This document shows, in pieces, positions 34,165-42,797 of a stretch of 64,000 bases of DNA. The stretch is from Corallibacter vietnamensis (GTDB lineage: Bacteria; Bacteroidota; Bacteroidia; Flavobacteriales; Flavobacteriaceae), in contig NZ_BAABBI010000002.1 in NCBI RefSeq assembly GCF_039537875.1, positions 62,001-126,000 of the forward strand, written 5' to 3'. The first letter of the stretch is position 1, and every line of letters begins with the position of its first letter. The notes beneath the pieces were generated by a model. It was given only the letters and a program-made list of their open reading frames with translations, was not told where the DNA came from and did no database searches. Made by a program: the position numbers and the translations under genes.

Positions 34165-34845
34165 TTATCCTTTACGCTGAACTACTTCATAAATTTGGTT
34201 GTCATCACATTTTAATGTTTTACTTGGGTATTTTAATAGTAAAGCATAATCGTGGGTAGCCATTAAAATAGTGTTTCCATTTTTGTTAATGTCTTGAAGT
34301 ACTTCCATAACTTCAATACTAGTTTGAGGATCTAAATTACCTGTTGGCTCATCAGCAAGAATTAATTCTGGATTGTTAAGTAAAGCTCTAGCTATGGCAA
34401 CACGTTGTTGTTCTCCACCAGAAAGTTCGTGAGGAAACTTAAAGCCTTTGGTTTTCATACCTACTTTATTAAGCACTTCTTCTATTCTGGTCATCATATC
34501 TTTTTTGTCTTTCCAGCCAGTAGCTTTTAAAACAAATAGTAAATTCTCATTGATAGTTCTGTCATTGAGAAGCTTAAAGTCCTGAAAAACAACGCCTAAT
34601 TTTCTTCTTAAAAACGGAATTTCCTTTTCCTTTAGTGTTCTTAAGTTAAAATCAACAATACTTCCTTCGCCTTTAGTAAGCGGTAAATCACCGTAAAGTG
34701 TTTTCATAAAACTACTTTTTCCGGTTCCTGTTTTACCAATTAAGTAAACAAATTCGCCTTTGTTTACTTCTACATTTACATCAGAAAGCACTAGGCTGTC
34801 TCCTTGAAAAATAGAAGCGTCTTTAAGATGAAGTACGTTTTGCAT
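34165..34845 (-). CDS. ftsE: FtsE-type ABC ATPase
   Basis: 226 aa. It has Walker A GKTGTGKSS, the Q-loop VFQDFKLL, signature LSGGEQQRVAIARAL, Walker B LILADEPTGNLD and the switch His in MATHDY. The short length and the sequence of the core are typical of FtsE, which with FtsX drives periplasmic peptidoglycan hydrolases during division. No ftsX is adjacent; it may lie elsewhere, as in related genomes. The gene overlaps the GT-C-like gene upstream by 23 bp, so it is translated from a glycan-locus mRNA. Confidence 0.85.
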   Translation of the reverse strand: MQNVLHLKDASIFQGDSLVLSDVNVEVNKGEFVYLIGKTGTGKSSFMKTLYGDLPLTKGEGSIVDFNLRTLKEKEIPFLRRKLGVVFQDFKLLNDRTINENLLFVLKATGWKDKKDMMTRIEEVLNKVGMKTKGFKFPHELSGGEQQRVAIARALLNNPELILADEPTGNLDPQTSIEVMEVLQDINKNGNTILMATHDYALLLKYPSKTLKCDDNQIYEVVQRKG

Positions 34846-36169
34846 AAGATTTTTTTAGGGTATATAAATTTATGAATACAAAGTAAACAATTAATGGGAG
34901 ATAAGGAAAGGCGAAACGTGAATTTGTTCCAAATGTAACTAGTGCTTGAGCAAGCGAACCTCCCATTACAATGGCCACAAGAAACAAATCACTATCTAGA
35001 TGAAATCCTGATGTAAAAAACTGGATAATCTTTTTAAAAGCGAATAAAACAAATAAAAAATGAATAGCGATTAAAATATTCCCTTGAATATAAATCCATA
35101 ATCCAATTAAACCTCGTCTTATAAACCGATTTTCAAATTTATCAACATTCCATATCAATGCATTTTTGGCGTTCCAAAAATGCAACCATGAAATACCTAC
35201 TTGTTTTAAGTATAAACCTGGATATTTTTTAAATAGTTTTTTAGAAATTTCTCCAAGTTTGTTAGATAAGTCTGGAGGTGATAACTGTGTTTTTTCTAAT
35301 AACTCATCATAGGCATACCAAACAGCCATTGGGTAAGCGTAATCAGGTTCGTTAGCTTCAACATAAGCTCTATGTTTTACAAAAATATCTCGTATTAGTT
35401 TATCTTCATCTGGCACCTTTTCAAAAAAAGATGTGGCTGTTTGAGAAATGTTTATACCAAAATACCAAGAGCTAGTAAAGTAGCCATTGTTGCGTTCATT
35501 GAGAGAGCACCAGCTATAAAATGATATAAAAGGAAAAAGAAATATTATGATAGGTTTTAAAAAGGCTTTTCTAAAATTTGTTTTTATGTGTTTAACAAAA
35601 ATGAAAAGGAAAAGACCAATTGGTATATAAATAAACATAGGCCTTGTTAAATATAAGCAGCCTAGGATAAGTGATAGAATAAAATAGTGCTTTATTGAAG
35701 CTGAAAGTTTTAAAATATGAAATTTTTCAATAAACCAGAATGTAAGCGTTAGCATAAAATAAGTAAGCGATTCTGTGAGTATTGCAAACTCATAAAAAAT
35801 AACATATATAAAGGACGTAGTTATGATAGAGCTCCAAAAAGCAAAAGGAATATCTTGTGATTTTAACTTAAAAAAATCATACATAAGGTACATTGCTAAA
35901 AGCCCTAATATCAACTGAAAAAATACAGTAATATATAAATTGCCACCAGCAAGAGCAATGAGCGTTGGAAAACCAGGAGTGCGCTCTCCGGAGTAATTTA
36001 TAATATCAAAATCTAAAATGATTTGACCCAGGTCAATATAATTTTGAGAATCAGGGTAAATGGTTACGGCATGGTAAAAAATAAAAACACATAGCCGAAT
36101 GATTATACCGTAAACAAGCAGACTTAAAACAGGTTTTTTTAATAAAGCCGAATTTAGTTTTTTCAACAT
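34823..36169 (-). CDS. Polytopic GT-C-like membrane protein
   Basis: 448 aa with about 10-11 hydrophobic segments. The first loop carries IYPDSQNYIDLGQ and then ERTPGFPTLIAL, the same DSxxY / R(S/T)PG(F/Y)P layout as the gene at 24193. The middle part is soluble-like (FEKVPDEDKLIRDIFVKHRAY). GT-C activity from a polyprenyl-linked sugar is inferred. It lies 4 bp after a DPM1-like GT2 gene, a pairing that repeats the arrangement at 23-25.5 kb. Confidence 0.65.
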   Translation of the reverse strand: MLKKLNSALLKKPVLSLLVYGIIIRLCVFIFYHAVTIYPDSQNYIDLGQIILDFDIINYSGERTPGFPTLIALAGGNLYITVFFQLILGLLAMYLMYDFFKLKSQDIPFAFWSSIITTSFIYVIFYEFAILTESLTYFMLTLTFWFIEKFHILKLSASIKHYFILSLILGCLYLTRPMFIYIPIGLFLFIFVKHIKTNFRKAFLKPIIIFLFPFISFYSWCSLNERNNGYFTSSWYFGINISQTATSFFEKVPDEDKLIRDIFVKHRAYVEANEPDYAYPMAVWYAYDELLEKTQLSPPDLSNKLGEISKKLFKKYPGLYLKQVGISWLHFWNAKNALIWNVDKFENRFIRRGLIGLWIYIQGNILIAIHFLFVLFAFKKIIQFFTSGFHLDSDLFLVAIVMGGSLAQALVTFGTNSRFAFPYLPLIVYFVFINLYTLKKSYAKRTSS

Positions 36170-36173
36170 ATAA

Positions 36174-36899
36174 TCAACGATATTTATTACGGATTTTTAT
36201 CAAATCTAAAGGAATTCTAATGAAATCAACCCATGTTATCCTGGAATCTCCTTTGTCAAACCATTTTTGTAACGGAACTTCGGCAATAGATATGTCACTA
36301 AAATCATTGCCTAGAATCTGTTGCGATCTTAAAAGCAACTCTATGTCAAATAGCCATTTACTAACAAAGGGTTCTTTAAAAATTGATACAGCTAAAGATG
36401 TTTTTATGAGCTTGGCGCCACATTGTGTGTCATAGATTGGAAGTTTTAAAATCATAATATTTGTGACCGTTGCCAAGACACGTCCTAAAATATGTCGTAA
36501 AGGATGTCGTTTTATAGTTGTATTAAGTGTTTTTATTCTAGAACCCATAATAAATTGGGTTTTTGGAGAAATAAAGTTTGTCAGCCGTAACATTTCATTC
36601 AATGAGGTTGATAAATCAGCATCCAAATACCCTATATAATTACAATGTTCGTGGTTTATATTATGTACTGCATAGCGAATTGCTTCAGCCTTTCCTTTGT
36701 TTTTATCTAAATTAAAAACAGTCACATTTGTATAGTCTTTTTTTAAAGACTCAAGAATTACCGCTGTAGCATCCTTGCTGCCATCATTTACAAAACAAAA
36801 GTCAAGCGTGTTGTCACGCTTTAAAAACTCTTGAAATGCTTTTAAAGGAAATCTTGATGCCTCGTTGTAGCACGGAACAATTATACATGTTTTTTGCAT
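36174..36899 (-). CDS. DPM1-like GT2 glycosyltransferase
   Basis: 241 aa. The GT-A core reads CIIVPCYNEASRFP, FCFVNDGSKDATA, NKGKAEAIRYAV and the metal motif IGYLDADLSTS. The later GSRIKTLNTTIKRHPLRHILGR and CGAKLIKTSLA are typical of dolichyl/undecaprenyl-phosphate sugar synthases. It has no C-terminal membrane domain, unlike the paralogue at 23040. It overlaps the methyltransferase gene upstream by 19 bp and precedes the GT-C-like gene. Confidence 0.9.
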   Translation of the reverse strand: MQKTCIIVPCYNEASRFPLKAFQEFLKRDNTLDFCFVNDGSKDATAVILESLKKDYTNVTVFNLDKNKGKAEAIRYAVHNINHEHCNYIGYLDADLSTSLNEMLRLTNFISPKTQFIMGSRIKTLNTTIKRHPLRHILGRVLATVTNIMILKLPIYDTQCGAKLIKTSLAVSIFKEPFVSKWLFDIELLLRSQQILGNDFSDISIAEVPLQKWFDKGDSRITWVDFIRIPLDLIKIRNKYR

Positions 36900-37669
36900 A
36901 TGATGTAGTTAGATAAACCAATAGGTTTTAGATGGAAATTCTCTAAAAAAGTCGACAACATAAAATCAAAGATAAGTGTGTTTTTGAATACGGAAGTTAC
37001 AAAAGCGCTACTTCGCCATTCTGCAACTTGAGTTGTACTGTTTTTTGGTTTTATAAACATTTCTTTAAGCTTAATTAAAAACCTTGGGAGTAATAGTGAT
37101 GTAAAAAAATACCCTTTGAAAACAGTTTTTAAACCTGCTTGTGTAGTGACTTTTTCAAGTGTTTTGTTGTTGTAACGGCGATAATGGCCTAAAATAATAT
37201 CATGATTGGTAAAAAGCCTTTGAAAGGCAGGGACAGTTATAAAAAATTGCGTGTCTTTAGTGAATAGATCTATAGAGATGATGTTTCTTAAAAAAGCCAT
37301 GTCATTTTCTACATGTTCCATAACATCTAGGGCTAAAACAAACGTAATGTCGGTATTTATTTTTGTTAATGCATTTTCTAAAGAATTGAAAACATAAATA
37401 TTTTTGTTGTTATATTTTTCAGAATAATACAGCATTTGATCATCTGTAAAAGCAATATCTACACAAAAAATTATGGCATTTGGCATTTTATCATGCAAAC
37501 CTTCTGCAACAAATGTATCGCCACATCCAATATCCAAAATTACAGGAGAATCATTATTGGGTATATGTTTTTTTATTTTTTTTAGCACAAATGCCAATCG
37601 AGCTTTTTCCCATGGGTGCCTGGAAAGTGAAGCGTCTTTTTGGTGTTCAGATAATTCGGTTAGATCCAT
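36881..37669 (-). CDS. Class I SAM-dependent methyltransferase
   Basis: 262 aa. The cofactor motif is VILDIGCGDTF (43-53), followed by an acidic residue after CVDIAF and post-motif ALDVMEHVEND. The C-terminal half is longer than the minimal fold and hydrophobic (YFFTSLLLPRFLIKLKEMF), suggesting a membrane-bound or lipid-linked acceptor. It opens the operon methyltransferase, GT2, GT-C, ftsE, all with overlaps or gaps under 5 bp. The acceptor is unknown. Confidence 0.87.
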   Translation of the reverse strand: MDLTELSEHQKDASLSRHPWEKARLAFVLKKIKKHIPNNDSPVILDIGCGDTFVAEGLHDKMPNAIIFCVDIAFTDDQMLYYSEKYNNKNIYVFNSLENALTKINTDITFVLALDVMEHVENDMAFLRNIISIDLFTKDTQFFITVPAFQRLFTNHDIILGHYRRYNNKTLEKVTTQAGLKTVFKGYFFTSLLLPRFLIKLKEMFIKPKNSTTQVAEWRSSAFVTSVFKNTLIFDFMLSTFLENFHLKPIGLSNYIICKKHV

Positions 37670-37841
37670 AAATGCTTGTAAATTCTTTATAAAAATAATG
37701 ATTGAGAATTTAAAGGTGGAAAGATATTTTAATTCTAGTAATTAACAACCAAATAAAACACAATAATTGCATGAAAATACCATTTTAATAAGAGTGTTTA
37801 TAATTAAAATACAATTATACCGTTATAAAAATAGATTGAAT

Positions 37842-37849
37842 TATCTTTG
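37842..37849 (+). promoter_or_regulatory. -7 box of the TPR protein gene
   Basis: TATCTTTG matches TAnnTTTG and lies 22 bp upstream of the start codon at 37872. A clear -33 TTTG is absent. Confidence 0.5.
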
Positions 37850-37871
37850 ATGTTTATAAAAATAAAACTTA

Positions 37872-40800
37872 ATGATTAAACATAAAATCACCGCTTTTAT
37901 ATTAATTCTTGGAGCCTTATTTCACATGCAGGCACAACAGTCTGCTGTTTATACTAGCGACTTGGTTGCTTATCAAAAGGCTTTGATGTTGTATAATAAT
38001 CAACAATATTTAGCTTCTCAAACATTGTTTAAAACAATAAAAAAAGACGCCAAATCTGAAGAGTTATTGTCAGATTGTGCCTATTACATAGCCAATTGTG
38101 CAGTTAGGTTAAACCAGCAAAACGCCGATCAGTTAATTGAGGATTTTGTTGAAGATTACCCAATGAGTACCAAGCGCAATTCAGCTTTTCTTGATGTAGC
38201 AGATTATTACTTCGCTAATGGAAAATATGCATATGCAAAAAAGTGGTATGATAAGGTTGATGAATCTTCGTTAGCTAGATCAGAACGCGACAAATTTAGT
38301 TTTAACAACGGTTATGTGGCCTTTGTTACAAAAGATTATGCAACTGCAAAAAAACACTTATCTCGTTTAGAGAGTTCACAAAAGTACGGCTCTCAAGCCA
38401 AGTATTACATAGGTTTTATGGCTTATGAAGGCGATGATTACAATACAGCCAATACATATTTTGATCAAGTAAGTGATCAAGAGAAATACAAAGAAAAGTT
38501 GTCTTACTATCAAGCTGACTTAAACTTTAAATTAGGAAAATTTGAAGAGGCTATCAAACTTGCCAAAGCGCAACTACCTAAAAGCGATAGAAACGAAATA
38601 TCTGAACTCAATAAAATTATTGGAGAAAGTTATTTTAATCTAGAAAAATACGATGAAGCCATTCCGTTCTTAAAAGAATACCGAGGAAAAAAAGGAAAGT
38701 GGAATAACACAGATTATTATCAATTGGGGTATGCTTATTATAAGCAAGGAAACTATGAAAATGCTATTTCTGAATTTAATAAAATAATAGGTGGTGATAA
38801 TGGCGTAGCTCAAAATGCCTACTATCATTTAGGGGAAAGCTATGTGCATTTAAATAAAAAGCAAGAAGCACTAAATGCCTTTAGAAACGCATCTCAAATG
38901 GATTATGATTTGAAAATTCAAGAGGATGCTTGGCTTAATTATGCTAAAATAAGTTACGAGATAGGAAACCCATATCAGTCGGTACCACAAGTACTAACAA
39001 GCTATTTAGAAACGTATCCTGATACACAATACAAAGAAGAAATAGAAACATTATTGATAGACTCTTACATTACTTCAAAGAATTATCAAGAAGCTCTTAA
39101 ATTACTAGAAGGAAAACGAAGTTATGCAAACAAGGCAGCTTATCAAAAGGTTACTTTTTACAGAGGATTAGAGCTTTATAATGAAGGTAACTATCAAGAA
39201 GCAGAAACACTTTTTGATAAATCTTTAAAAGAACCTATTGAGGATATATACACAGCTAGAGCAACATTCTGGAAAGCCGAAACCGATTATAGTTTAACAA
39301 ATTATGAAGATGCTTTAATAGGATTTAAGCAATTTCAGCAGCAAACAGTTTCTACATCTACTCCAGAGGTAACAAACATTGATTACAATTTAGCTTATAC
39401 TTATTTTAAACAAAAGAATTATCCAAAAACAACCGAGCATTTCAAAACATTTATAGCAAACCATAGTGATGATGTTATTCGCTTAAATGATGCTTATTTA
39501 AGGTTGGGAGATGCCTATTTTGTATCTAGTGATTATGATAGTGCCATTGCTTCGTATCACAAAGCTATAAAAATTAATAAAGTAGATGCTGATTATGCTT
39601 TTTTTCAAGCATCATTGAGTCAAGGTTATGCCGGAAATGTGAACAAAAAAATAGCTGATTTAGAGACTTTCATTAACCGATATCCAAAATCGACACTTCG
39701 TGACGATGCCATGTATGAGTTAGGAAATTCATACGTAAAAAAAGGTGAAAACGTCAAAGCTTTAAAAATGTATGACCGCTTAAATGCTGAATACGACAGA
39801 AGTTCATTAGTTCCAAAAGCTATGTTAAGACAAGGATTAGTGCACTATAATGCAAATGCAAATGAACAAGCATTAACCAAATTTAAAAACGTCGCTAAAG
39901 CATTTCCAGGAACTCCAGAAGCAAATCAAGCAGTATCTACAGCAAGGTTAATTTATATTGATTTAGGTCGTGTAGACGAATATGCAAGTTGGGTACAAAC
40001 ACTAGATTATGTAAATGTCACTGATACTGATTTAGACAATGCCACTTATGAGTCTGCAGAGAAAAAATATTTAGATAATAAAAGTAATGACGCTATTCGT
40101 CAATTTAATAATTATTTAAATCAATTTCCTAACGGAATTCACGCATTGCAAGCACATTTCTACCTAGCGCAACTATATTACAAAGACGATTTAAAAACTA
40201 ATGCAGCGTCACATTATGTTGCAGTTCTTGATGCGCCACAAAGCGAGTTTACTGAAGAATCTTTATCACGACTTTCTCAAGTATATTTAGAAAAGAAAAA
40301 CTGGCTTGAAGCAATACCTGTACTAAAGCGTTTAGAAACAGAAGCTAGTTTCCCGCAAAATGTCGTTTTTGCTCAATCTAACCTAATGAAAGCAAACTAT
40401 CAATTAGAAAACTACAATGAAGCAGTTTCTTATGCCGAGAAAGTATTGGTACAATCTAAAATTGATAATAAAATAAAAAGTGATGCTCATGTAATCATTG
40501 CGCGTTCTGCAATGAAGACCAACGATGAAACAAAAGCAAAAGCAGCTTACTCCGAAGTAGAAAAAACAGCAACAGGAGAGACAGCAGCTGAAGCTTTATA
40601 CTACAATGCATATTTTAAAAACCAAGAAGGTGCTTATGAAGCATCTAATGAAGTTGTACAGCAATTAGCAAAAGACTATTCAGGATACAAACTCTATAGT
40701 GCTAAAGGATTAGTGCTTATGGCCAAAAACTTTTACGCACTTAAAGATGCTTTTCAAGCAACTTATATATTAGAAAGCGTTATAGAGAATTTTAAAGACT

Positions 40801-40898
40801 ATAGTGATGTTGTTTCTGAAGCCAAAGAAGAGTTAAGCAAAATTAAAGCAGAAGAAGCTAAAACCAATGCATCTGTACAACCAGAAATTGAAGATTAA
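37872..40898 (+). CDS. Periplasmic TPR-repeat protein, 1008 aa
   Basis: A signal peptide (about 1-22, ending MQAQQ) is followed by more than 20 tetratricopeptide-like repeats covering nearly the whole chain. Good examples are YYQLGYAYYKQGNYENAISEFNKII and AYYHLGESYVHLNKKQEALNAF. No catalytic domain is seen. Such a long superhelix should scaffold protein-protein contacts in the periplasm. It is followed after 72 bp by an outer-membrane barrel gene on the same strand, and the two probably form one transcription unit and one complex. Confidence 0.88.
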   Translation: MIKHKITAFILILGALFHMQAQQSAVYTSDLVAYQKALMLYNNQQYLASQTLFKTIKKDAKSEELLSDCAYYIANCAVRLNQQNADQLIEDFVEDYPMSTKRNSAFLDVADYYFANGKYAYAKKWYDKVDESSLARSERDKFSFNNGYVAFVTKDYATAKKHLSRLESSQKYGSQAKYYIGFMAYEGDDYNTANTYFDQVSDQEKYKEKLSYYQADLNFKLGKFEEAIKLAKAQLPKSDRNEISELNKIIGESYFNLEKYDEAIPFLKEYRGKKGKWNNTDYYQLGYAYYKQGNYENAISEFNKIIGGDNGVAQNAYYHLGESYVHLNKKQEALNAFRNASQMDYDLKIQEDAWLNYAKISYEIGNPYQSVPQVLTSYLETYPDTQYKEEIETLLIDSYITSKNYQEALKLLEGKRSYANKAAYQKVTFYRGLELYNEGNYQEAETLFDKSLKEPIEDIYTARATFWKAETDYSLTNYEDALIGFKQFQQQTVSTSTPEVTNIDYNLAYTYFKQKNYPKTTEHFKTFIANHSDDVIRLNDAYLRLGDAYFVSSDYDSAIASYHKAIKINKVDADYAFFQASLSQGYAGNVNKKIADLETFINRYPKSTLRDDAMYELGNSYVKKGENVKALKMYDRLNAEYDRSSLVPKAMLRQGLVHYNANANEQALTKFKNVAKAFPGTPEANQAVSTARLIYIDLGRVDEYASWVQTLDYVNVTDTDLDNATYESAEKKYLDNKSNDAIRQFNNYLNQFPNGIHALQAHFYLAQLYYKDDLKTNAASHYVAVLDAPQSEFTEESLSRLSQVYLEKKNWLEAIPVLKRLETEASFPQNVVFAQSNLMKANYQLENYNEAVSYAEKVLVQSKIDNKIKSDAHVIIARSAMKTNDETKAKAAYSEVEKTATGETAAEALYYNAYFKNQEGAYEASNEVVQQLAKDYSGYKLYSAKGLVLMAKNFYALKDAFQATYILESVIENFKDYSDVVSEAKEELSKIKAEEAKTNASVQPEIED

Positions 40899-40970
40899 TT
40901 GTAGCTAGCTTTATAGTCTCAAACAATTATTAAAAAAGAAGAATAAAAATATCAAACAAAATCAAAATAT

Positions 40971-42716
40971 ATGCGAAAGCACATTTATAATATATTAACC
41001 CTTTTTTTAATAGCAGGAGCAACTGTTTCTTGGGCACAAGAACGCGAAAATGATACCATTGACACAAATGTTATTAATGTTGTTAAGCCTTACACACCAA
41101 CTATTTCAGATGCTTTTAAGGTAAAAGAAGAACCGTCTTTAGATGATGATGTAACAGCAGCAAAAAAGCAAATAGAATACAATATTTTTTCTTTTCCTGT
41201 AGCATCAACATTTACTCCAGCAAAAGGAAAAGCCGCCGTAGTAGACAAAGAAGAACCTGCGAAATTGTATGACAACTATGCCACATTAGGATTTGGAAGT
41301 TATACTTCAATTTTAGGCGAAGTTTATCTAAACCATGCTTTAAGCCGAACAGAAAGTGTAAGCGGTTATGTTACGCATCATTCATCACAAGGTGGTATAA
41401 AAGACGTTGCATTAGACGATGATTTTTATGATACGAAACTTCAAGTAAATTATTCAAAAAGTTTAAGGGATCTTACCTGGAATGTTGAGTTAGGAGGTTT
41501 GCATCAAAAATATAACTGGTATGGTTTACCAAGTGCAATAAACACTTTTGTGCCTCTAATAGCAGCTACAAATGATTTAGATGTAGGACACACATTTTAC
41601 GGTGCGCATTTAGGCGGTGATATAGCATTTGAAGATACTTACATAAAATCTGGACGCGTGTTTTTAAGACATTTTGGAGACAACAATGGCTCTGGTGAAA
41701 ATTACTTTACAGCAAGCGGAACAGCCGATATTCCTATTGCAGATCAAGAGATTTCTACCGCTATTAACATAGGATATTTAGGAGGTAAATTTGATCAAAA
41801 TTATCAGTCTGCAAATGAGGTGAAATACGGAAACTTTAGCGTAGGTTTATCGCCATCATACAGAATAACACAAGATGATTTGACCGTAAATTTAGGAGTT
41901 TCTGCTTACTATTTAAACGATTTTGAAAATAGTGATAACAAGTTTTACATCTATCCAAATGTTACAGCTTCATATAGAATTGTTGACGAAATTCTTATTG
42001 CTTATGGAGGAATTCAAGGCGGATTAAATCAAAACACGTATTATGATTTAGTGCAAGAAAATCCATTTGTATCACCAACACTAAATATTTTACCAACAGA
42101 TCAACAATATAATGGCTACATTGGTTTAAAAGGAAAAGTATCTAATAATGTAAGTTATGATATACATGGAAATTATATGGCTGAAAGCGATAAAGCTTTA
42201 TACAAAGTAAACAGCTTACAAGTTTTTAGTGCTTCTGAAAACTACCATTTTGGTAACTCTTATGGTATTGTTTATGACGATGTGTCAACGTTTAGTTTTG
42301 GTGGAGCTTTAAGTGTTGATGTAAATAGAAATTTCACATTAGGTTTAAAAGCTGATTATTTTATTTATGACGTTGATTCAGAGGCTGAAGCTTGGAACTT
42401 ACCAAGTATCAAAGGGTCGCTATTTGCCGATTATCAAATAAATAAAAAATGGTATGCAGGAGCTAGTCTGTTTTATGTAGGAGAACGAGAAGCTAGTAAC
42501 GCTTTGTCAGGTTTATTTACACCATTTATACAGCAAACCGTTACGTTAGATGGTTATTTTGATGCCAATGTAAATCTAGGATATCATATTAATGATAAAC
42601 TATCAGTTTTTCTAAAAGGAAATAATTTAGCAAATCAAGATTATATGCGTTGGGCAAACTATCCTGTGCAAACCATTCAAGTACTGGCTGGAGCAACATA
42701 TAAGTTTGATTTTTAA
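40971..42716 (+). CDS. TonB-receptor-like outer-membrane barrel without plug
   Basis: 581 aa with a signal peptide ending near ATVSWAQ (residue 23). The first 75 mature residues are charged and end before a barrel made of many alternating strands. The last strand ends in YKFDF, an outer-membrane insertion signature. The total length is below the 700-1000 aa usual for TonB-dependent receptors, and no plug domain or TonB box is recognised. The start VINVVKPYTPTISDAFKVK is distinctive. It is probably the partner of the upstream TPR protein. The substrate is unknown. Confidence 0.75.
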   Translation: MRKHIYNILTLFLIAGATVSWAQERENDTIDTNVINVVKPYTPTISDAFKVKEEPSLDDDVTAAKKQIEYNIFSFPVASTFTPAKGKAAVVDKEEPAKLYDNYATLGFGSYTSILGEVYLNHALSRTESVSGYVTHHSSQGGIKDVALDDDFYDTKLQVNYSKSLRDLTWNVELGGLHQKYNWYGLPSAINTFVPLIAATNDLDVGHTFYGAHLGGDIAFEDTYIKSGRVFLRHFGDNNGSGENYFTASGTADIPIADQEISTAINIGYLGGKFDQNYQSANEVKYGNFSVGLSPSYRITQDDLTVNLGVSAYYLNDFENSDNKFYIYPNVTASYRIVDEILIAYGGIQGGLNQNTYYDLVQENPFVSPTLNILPTDQQYNGYIGLKGKVSNNVSYDIHGNYMAESDKALYKVNSLQVFSASENYHFGNSYGIVYDDVSTFSFGGALSVDVNRNFTLGLKADYFIYDVDSEAEAWNLPSIKGSLFADYQINKKWYAGASLFYVGEREASNALSGLFTPFIQQTVTLDGYFDANVNLGYHINDKLSVFLKGNNLANQDYMRWANYPVQTIQVLAGATYKFDF

Positions 42717-42738
42717 ACCATAAAAAATCTATCAAGAC

Positions 42739-42767
42739 AAAAGCGTTCAATATTGGGCGCTTTTTTT
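42739..42767 (+). terminator. Terminator after the TPR/barrel operon
   Basis: AAAAGCGTTC (42739-42748) pairs with GGGCGCTTTT (42755-42764) with two G-T pairs, then T to 42767. It lies upstream of the true amidohydrolase start at 42798. Confidence 0.75.
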
Positions 42768-42797
42768 ATTTTTACCAAAGTGAATAAAGCATTTAAT

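Noticed and set aside
42753..42797. N-terminal extension of the amidohydrolase
   Set aside because: It lies inside the preceding terminator and would mask a good lipoprotein signal beginning at 42798.
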